Below, piece after piece: positions 59,045 through 64,000 of a stretch of 64,000 nt of DNA (positions within the stretch are counted from its first letter, which is position 1; every line of letters begins with the position of its first letter). A program made the translations under genes and the position numbers. Origin of the DNA: Phoronis australis (lineage: Eukaryota; Phoronida; Phoronidae); NCBI GenBank assembly GCA_002633005.1, contig NMRA01000439.1, forward strand, positions 124,001 to 188,000, read 5' to 3'. The notes under the pieces are model-generated. The model saw only the letters and a program-made list of their open reading frames with translations. It was not told where the DNA came from and ran no database searches.

Positions 59045-61300
59045 TCAAAGATGTTTTTCCCTCTCGAAAGCTGCTCGCATGACTGGTTTTATTACGTCCT
59101 CAAGGCAGTTGCGGGATATAGTCATGTATGCCGAGTCCGTGTCCATTTCGCAATATTCAAAGTCGGATCTGTCGACGAATCTTAACATAAAGTCGTAATA
59201 AAACTCCAACATGCGCAATTTTGCGTACTGGTACACGAAAAAGCCTATTTGAAGCGGTAGGTTCAGGCGGATGGTCTTCTTTTTCATCTCCAATTCGTAG
59301 GTTCCGTCCCCGATGTAGTTGACGTGTCTAAATTCCGGGAATTGGACTTCCCGTTGAGCCTTAGCCTCTCCGCAATACTTTACATCACGACGTCTTCGTT
59401 ACCGTCTTACCATACGCGCTGTTCCCTATGAGTTTCATCGTCTGCGCCATGATCGCTTTGTTTTTATCTTTGTCCCTTTCCCGCCTAGCGTCGCTGACTT
59501 CCTCACCAAAACGCTCGAAGCATTTTACGGGAGAAAATTCGACCACTTGATAGACGTTTGTTATCTCCAGGCCGTGTTCCAAGTACCATTTCAGAAGCGG
59601 GGTCGTCATCAAAATTTTTTTACCGAAGAAACTTCCTACCAGAGATCGTCGTGGTCGGCTCATGATTTTGTTTTTTCTCGGCATACTCCCGCATAAATTC
59701 TCCTAGGTCGTCTCTGGTGATGTCTACGTTCTTGAATATAGGCTGCATTTCTGAAAAGTGCTCTCTCAGATGGCTCGGGACTTTAATGTCACACTCCACA
59801 ACCCCGAACAGAGTACCGTCTAGAACGAACGATTTTATTTGTTCGCTCGTCAAGTGGTAGCAACGTTCCGTGGACAACTCTCGTCTTCTCAGAAAAGAAC
59901 GTAGGGTATCGTCTTGAAGTTTCAAATCCTCAAATTGGCACTCCCAAATCTCTTCGTAATCAAAGCCTTGACATATTATGTAATCCCTAATTTTTTTGGT
60001 GTTTTCCATAAGCTCACTCATGGTGACGTTTCGTGTCTCGTTCCTCGGAGTCCCGTCGTCGTTTTTCGTGAGACGACAGTCGTGGCCATGCCAGTAACAT
60101 CCTTGGAATTGGAACACTTTGTGCGACTGACGACTGAAACCGTCCACTGGAATACGACGCTGACCCACCCTTTTTTCAACCCCGTTGAACTGATGTCGGA
60201 TACTAATTCATCGTTGCCACGCTACATAATCCAACCAAGCCGTTGTCTTTCGCGCCCTAGGGTGGGAAAATTCTCGTTGGAAATTATTTTCTTGCGTACG
60301 AAGAATAAACGGTCCGGTCGGTTGCTCGTTCATTATGCTACGAAGGTAAAGAACATTTACGTCGAAACCCAGAATTTTTGACACCGTCTTTGGTATTTTT
60401 CCCGCTTTCTCCATCTCCCTCTGGCGTATACACGTCTTTCCCTTTTCGTGGTATCTGTGGAAAACTATACTAGGACCTCCGACGATATTCTCTTTAAAGG
60501 TATAGTTCAAGTCTTTGTGGTTTTCCTCAAAGAGCGTAAAGAATACGTTACCGACATTTTTAAAGAGAATCTTCATCGTCAGTCCCGGTACGCTTATGCC
60601 ATCTTTGAAGAGGTCGACGCCCTTTTCCCTGTAGAATGCCGCCATGGTATCGACGGCTTCCAGCATGGGTCCGGTGTCTTTGACGTTGTACCACACCATC
60701 TTCATGTTGTTGTCTTTCCATGCCCTCTGACAGAGGGCGTAATCGTCGTCGCTTATCCCCTCCCCTTTCAAATTACTGTAAAAAGCCGTTTGCGGTGGTA
60801 GTACCGTTTCCTCCTAATTTACTCAAGTTGTCTACGTACTCATAGGGAAAGAAACCTTTCTCTTCCGTCGTCTCATACGCCTTCAAAAATTTTGTGTAGC
60901 TACAACCCGGGGCCAAGTAATTAACAATGTCAAGAAATTTAAGTTGGTCCGTTGTTAAGCACATAAAATTATTGTTGCGCTTAATCACGAACCTCAATTC
61001 TTGCATGGATAAAAGTATTGGAAAAAATTGCTTCTTCATCGTATTCAGGTCATAATTTCCTGAATTGAAACCAACTGTCGGCATCTGTGTGAGGTAACGA
61101 TCAAACTCGGCGGCCAGGTCTAGCAGGAAGTGATCAGGAGGTTTATCTTCGGTTTCCCCGTCTTCGTCAACGTCGTCTACCTCGGCGTTGTCTGCTACAT
61201 CCCCACGAACCGTCTCCTTGAATTTCTTCAAAGACCCACGCAAACTTCTCTATTAGTTAGCGGTATGCCTGGTCACTAATGACGACAAGATGTTGAATTA
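59045..61300 (-). pseudogene. protein-primed-type family B DNA polymerase, main copy
   Basis: The most complete copy, read from high to low coordinates. Order: acidic N-terminal stretch; exonuclease motif GFNSGNYDLN; LKFLDIVNYLAPGCSY; FKDGISVPGLTMKILFKN; IVGGPSIVFHRYHEKGKT; VDGFSRQSHKVFQFQGCYWH; LVGSFFGKKILMTTPLLKWY; motif B MKLIGNSAYGKT; motif C EMDTDSAYMTIS (catalytic Asp pair). The C-terminus follows at 57776-58178 beyond an inserted repeat. These are marks of DNA_pol_B_2, the replicative polymerase of Maverick/Polinton elements and related DNA viruses. At least four lesions are visible: frameshifts near 60.8, 59.65 and 59.39 kb and a stop near 60206. No integrase, capsid or packaging ATPase gene is recognised nearby. 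Confidence 0.85.
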
Positions 61301-61348
61301 TTTTGCATGTTTGCATGCACGTGGAGGGCAGTGCCTCATTATATCACA

Positions 61349-61363
61349 CTCCCCCCTTTTTTA
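61349..61363 (-). other. polypurine-tract-like sequence, copy 3
   Basis: - strand AAAAAAGGGGGGAG directly before TGTGATATAATGAGGCACTG. The border is the same as at 54446, and the polymerase N-terminal fragment follows in both places. Confidence 0.55.
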
Positions 61364-61762
61364 AGCCAAAAATTTTCGTAGTAAACTTTTGGGAAGTCGT
61401 AGATTTCTCAACAATATAAAGTGTCACCCAGGTGATTGCCGTACAACTGCAATAGATACAAACAATGTGAATGATAAAACAAGGGAAGTCATCAGCCTCC
61501 AGATGATCGTTAAACAGGTTAACAAACTGAATTTCACAACGAAATATCAACCACACTAAACTATCCACCAATTAACATAATAGGAACACACACATATGCT
61601 TATTTCACCAAACTGAACTTTGTACCAACCCCTCATTACATTATCAAATATACCTTATATCTATTAAAATTAAAATTATGTTACAGTTCCCCTCAAACCT
61701 AACCTACCAAAAATATTTCATATCATTACTAACTAACTAAAACGTGAATGTGCCAGCCCAAA

Positions 61763-62165
61763 CTAAACTAACTGTAGCGGGTGGACCTGTGGCGTCTGAT
61801 AGAAGTCTGCTGCCAACAGGCTTTCAGGGACGTCCGCCACTGCTATGGGCATGTGTTTTGGAGGACGTCCCCCTAGCTCCATTTCCAAACAGAATATGCC
61901 AACCACGTCAGCCGTGCGACTTTGGAATTAGCATTCCTCACCTCGGCGTACTCCACACCCATTGCGTGCGTGCCGCCCCACGCCTGACTGTCGCCCTGGA
62001 GCCCCTCGTTCGCACGGTTCCGTGAATACCAGATCCTAGCGAAGTCGCTTAATGATAGAACAGTCATATCAGCGGTCAGGTCCACACGGAACATAATCCA
62101 CTCGCCGTCCACCGACGCATCAAACCGTACCGCCGGCAGAGTTTTATACACCACTTCCTGCTGTT
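61763..62165 (-). pseudogene. unrecognised protein family, copy E
   Basis: Frame 61873-62154 reads VYKTLPAVRFDASVDGEWIM, FRVDLTADMTVLSLSDFARI, then QAWGGTHAMGVEYAEVRNAN. The tail continues in another frame as MPIAVADVPESLLAADFYQT and HPLQLV-stop (61763). It keeps the segment lost from copy C but has lost the ATG of the MAAQQQ start. Nearly identical to copy C over the whole unit including flanks, so the two units are a segmental duplication. Confidence 0.65.
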
Positions 62166-62389
62166 GGGCTGTCGTTTGTGTACCGGGTAATCGTGTTCCT
62201 GTAATAGTTCCATATTTCTTACATATGTTACGTGTATCTTGTGACGATTTGGAATGTTAATAACCACCACCTTCCTTACAAGCAATAGTTACAATAAATT
62301 GCGAGACTGACGACTAACTGATATCACTCCTTTGATGGAAGACCCGCAAAGCGGTCGTCCTAAACCTGTTACTATACTACTTAAGTGTT

Positions 62390-62810
62390 GGAATTAACAT
62401 CTTGTAGCAAGTCATATAGAACTGATTTAGGAAAAAATACAGTTCCCTCCCCAGTGCCAGTGAGACAAAGTTTGTTATATATTTCGTCTGCTCATGACAC
62501 CTAAAACCATTTTCTATTTTTTGATATAGACACATACATATCTAAGATCTCGCCCAGTTTGTTACATGTCACGTCCTTCGGATTCTGATGTTGGTATCGG
62601 TTTAATGTGATTTTTACTGTCTAGCCTCTTTGTTAAACGCCTTGACATTCTTGTATTTTTCATTTTCTTTTTTTTACTATACACATACATATCTAAGATG
62701 ATGGGTCTCACCTAGTCTGTTACATGTCACATCATTGGGATACTGGTGTTGGGATTGGCTTAATGTGAATTTTACTGTCTAGCCTCTTTGTTAAACGCCT
62801 TGACATTCCT
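62390..62810 (-). repeat. tandem BEL/Pao-flank repeat units
   Basis: Two units share TTTACTGTCTAGCCTCTTTG, TTAAACGCCTTGACATTC and TCACCTAGT(T/C)TGTTACATGTCA-like blocks, also found at 49.86-50.0 and 51.5-51.9 kb. The TTAAACACCTTGACATTC part is also present in the 47.8-48.2-kb polymerase array, so pieces of two elements have been multiplied together. Confidence 0.6.
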
Positions 62811-64000
62811 GTGACTACACCCCTGGCTTTTTAGAACTTTATAGTCTTCAAGGGAAAGGATGGTCATTGTTGTGGGGAATTGGATTCTAAAATGGATCCA
62901 GGCCCCTCAAGGACTGCACCCTTTGTAACTTGGTGTACAAAACGTTAGCGTTATGCTCACATTTAGGAGTTCACCTTGCTTACAAAACTTTTTATTGGCC
63001 ACAGTTCCTAAGCATGAAGCAATTCAAATTCACCGTTTTTAGTTGTTTAGATGTGCCATTATACATTAAATACATGGAATCTTGTTTCTGGTATTTGAGT
63101 TTGCTTGCTTACTGTCTGTTATAACCAACAATCCATCACAAACTACCAGTCTCCTACACTTCTACAGTCCCCTCAAGCAGGCTGCTATATTTGCGCCAAC
63201 ACCGAATCCATTCTGGAATAATTATTTAAACACTTATACACAAATCAAGTCCTACCTGACTCAAGGGTCAAGCAGTGAGGTCCAGTGGCATTTGAACCCA
63301 TGATCTTGAAAACGGCAGGCAGACACTTGGCACAGTGAGGCGACTTGGCCTACCTCTTCAGGTGCTTTCTTTTCTGTGTCATACTGAGCACTTAATAGAT
63401 ATCCAGTTGATCAAGAAAACGTTGAATAAAATAATGCCCAGGGTGCTAGTTCACCTTTCTTCGAAAATTTATCACCCTAAAACACCAGAAATTCCAATTC
63501 ACCTTGTCAGGTCCATCAATCACTGAGAACAAATATTGAAGTTTCTGAATAACAGGAACCTGGTGTTTGGTGTCGATGGTGGCGGAGAACCTGTTTGTAG
63601 ATGTTTTTCCCTGTGAAAAGCTCACATTTGGTGAAAACGCTAAACCAATGCCAAAAGGCAGCAAGTTACTGACACTACCATAATGAGTTAGCTTTTCTAG
63701 AAGCCCATGGTTCTCAAAAATGTGGGCAGATGTGTATACCCTTTCTGTAATTGAGAAGCATGTTGACTAAATCATTTTGAGATACCCCAAAATCTTGACA
63801 GACTGTCAAAAGACTAGCATTGCTATGTTTGTATTTTTTTCGTATGGACCACTTGGTAACTAAGAAGATGAATTCTCAATGTAAAATTCAATACAGTCTA
63901 AACCATAAAAACCTTTGGAAGATTAAGTAAAATCTGTTCTCTCATTGGTCACAGAACCAAGGATTGAGAGCCGTCACAAAGGACATTTGTGAACGTGGCC
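62811..64000. other. right flank, no gene seen
   Basis: No supported coding region. A tRNA-like SINE remnant may lie at 63287-63345. The rest is AT-rich with short, unconvincing frames. Confidence 0.5.
63287..63345 (-). repeat. possible tRNA-derived SINE, - strand
   Basis: - strand GGGTTCAAATGCC resembles a B box. About 35 bases upstream, CTCACTGTGCCAAGT is a poor A box. Not a functional tRNA by eye. Confidence 0.35.

Noticed and set aside
59914-60381. 155-residue + strand frame
   Set aside because: Antisense to the polymerase; the - strand carries the conserved motifs.
1-64000. CRISPR arrays, operons or bacterial genes
   Set aside because: GT-AG introns, polyadenylation signals and animal genes show a eukaryotic chromosome; tandem repeats here lack the regular spacer pattern.

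Overview
This is metazoan nuclear DNA, AT-rich and intron-rich. Three conserved protein genes lie on the + strand, each with every coding exon visible in the window: DTWD2 (2.26-20.46 kb), the ribosomal protein gene RPL4 (about 27.35-35.7 kb) and the DNA-repair gene XPA (42.3-46.4 kb). Three copies of the box C/D snoRNA U18 in RPL4 introns, tRNA-derived SINEs, many short inverted-repeat elements and a family B DNA polymerase element suggest a marine invertebrate, most likely a deuterostome such as an amphioxus, hemichordate or echinoderm. The species cannot be fixed from this sequence alone.

Layout. 1-2.08 kb: repeats. 2.26-20.46 kb: DTWD2 in five exons, with a 13.2-kb first intron full of fold-back elements and tandem repeats. 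20.5-27.3 kb: intergenic, with a 25-bp minisatellite, a 155-base assembly gap between G runs, and a 423-bp inverted-repeat element with a CTAA target duplication. 27.35-35.7 kb: RPL4 in nine exons; the first appears to hold only the 5' leader and the ATG. 35.7-40.4 kb: intergenic, mostly a 2.6-kb element with perfect 16-bp terminal inverted repeats. 40.4-46.4 kb: probable XPA promoter and XPA in six coding exons.

From about 47.7 to 62.8 kb the DNA is an accessory block. On the - strand it holds at least five broken pieces of a protein-primed-type family B DNA polymerase (Maverick/Polinton-like), gag and protease pieces of a BEL/Pao-type retroelement, 0.74-0.87-kb repeats with LTR-like TG...CA ends, and five or six copies of an unrecognised protein family of about 130 residues. 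In three places a purine-rich tract on the - strand lies directly against the LTR-like TGTRATATAAT end. One LTR-like copy splits a polymerase gene exactly between the motif C segment and its C-terminal domain. This block is the most unusual part of the window.

The three genes are independent housekeeping functions: tRNA acp3U modification, the large ribosomal subunit with rRNA 2'-O-methylation guides, and nucleotide excision repair. The same 11-mer GCCATATTGGA (YY1-like) occurs upstream of, or in the leader of, all three. In XPA, two glycines of the ERCC1-binding triplet are replaced.
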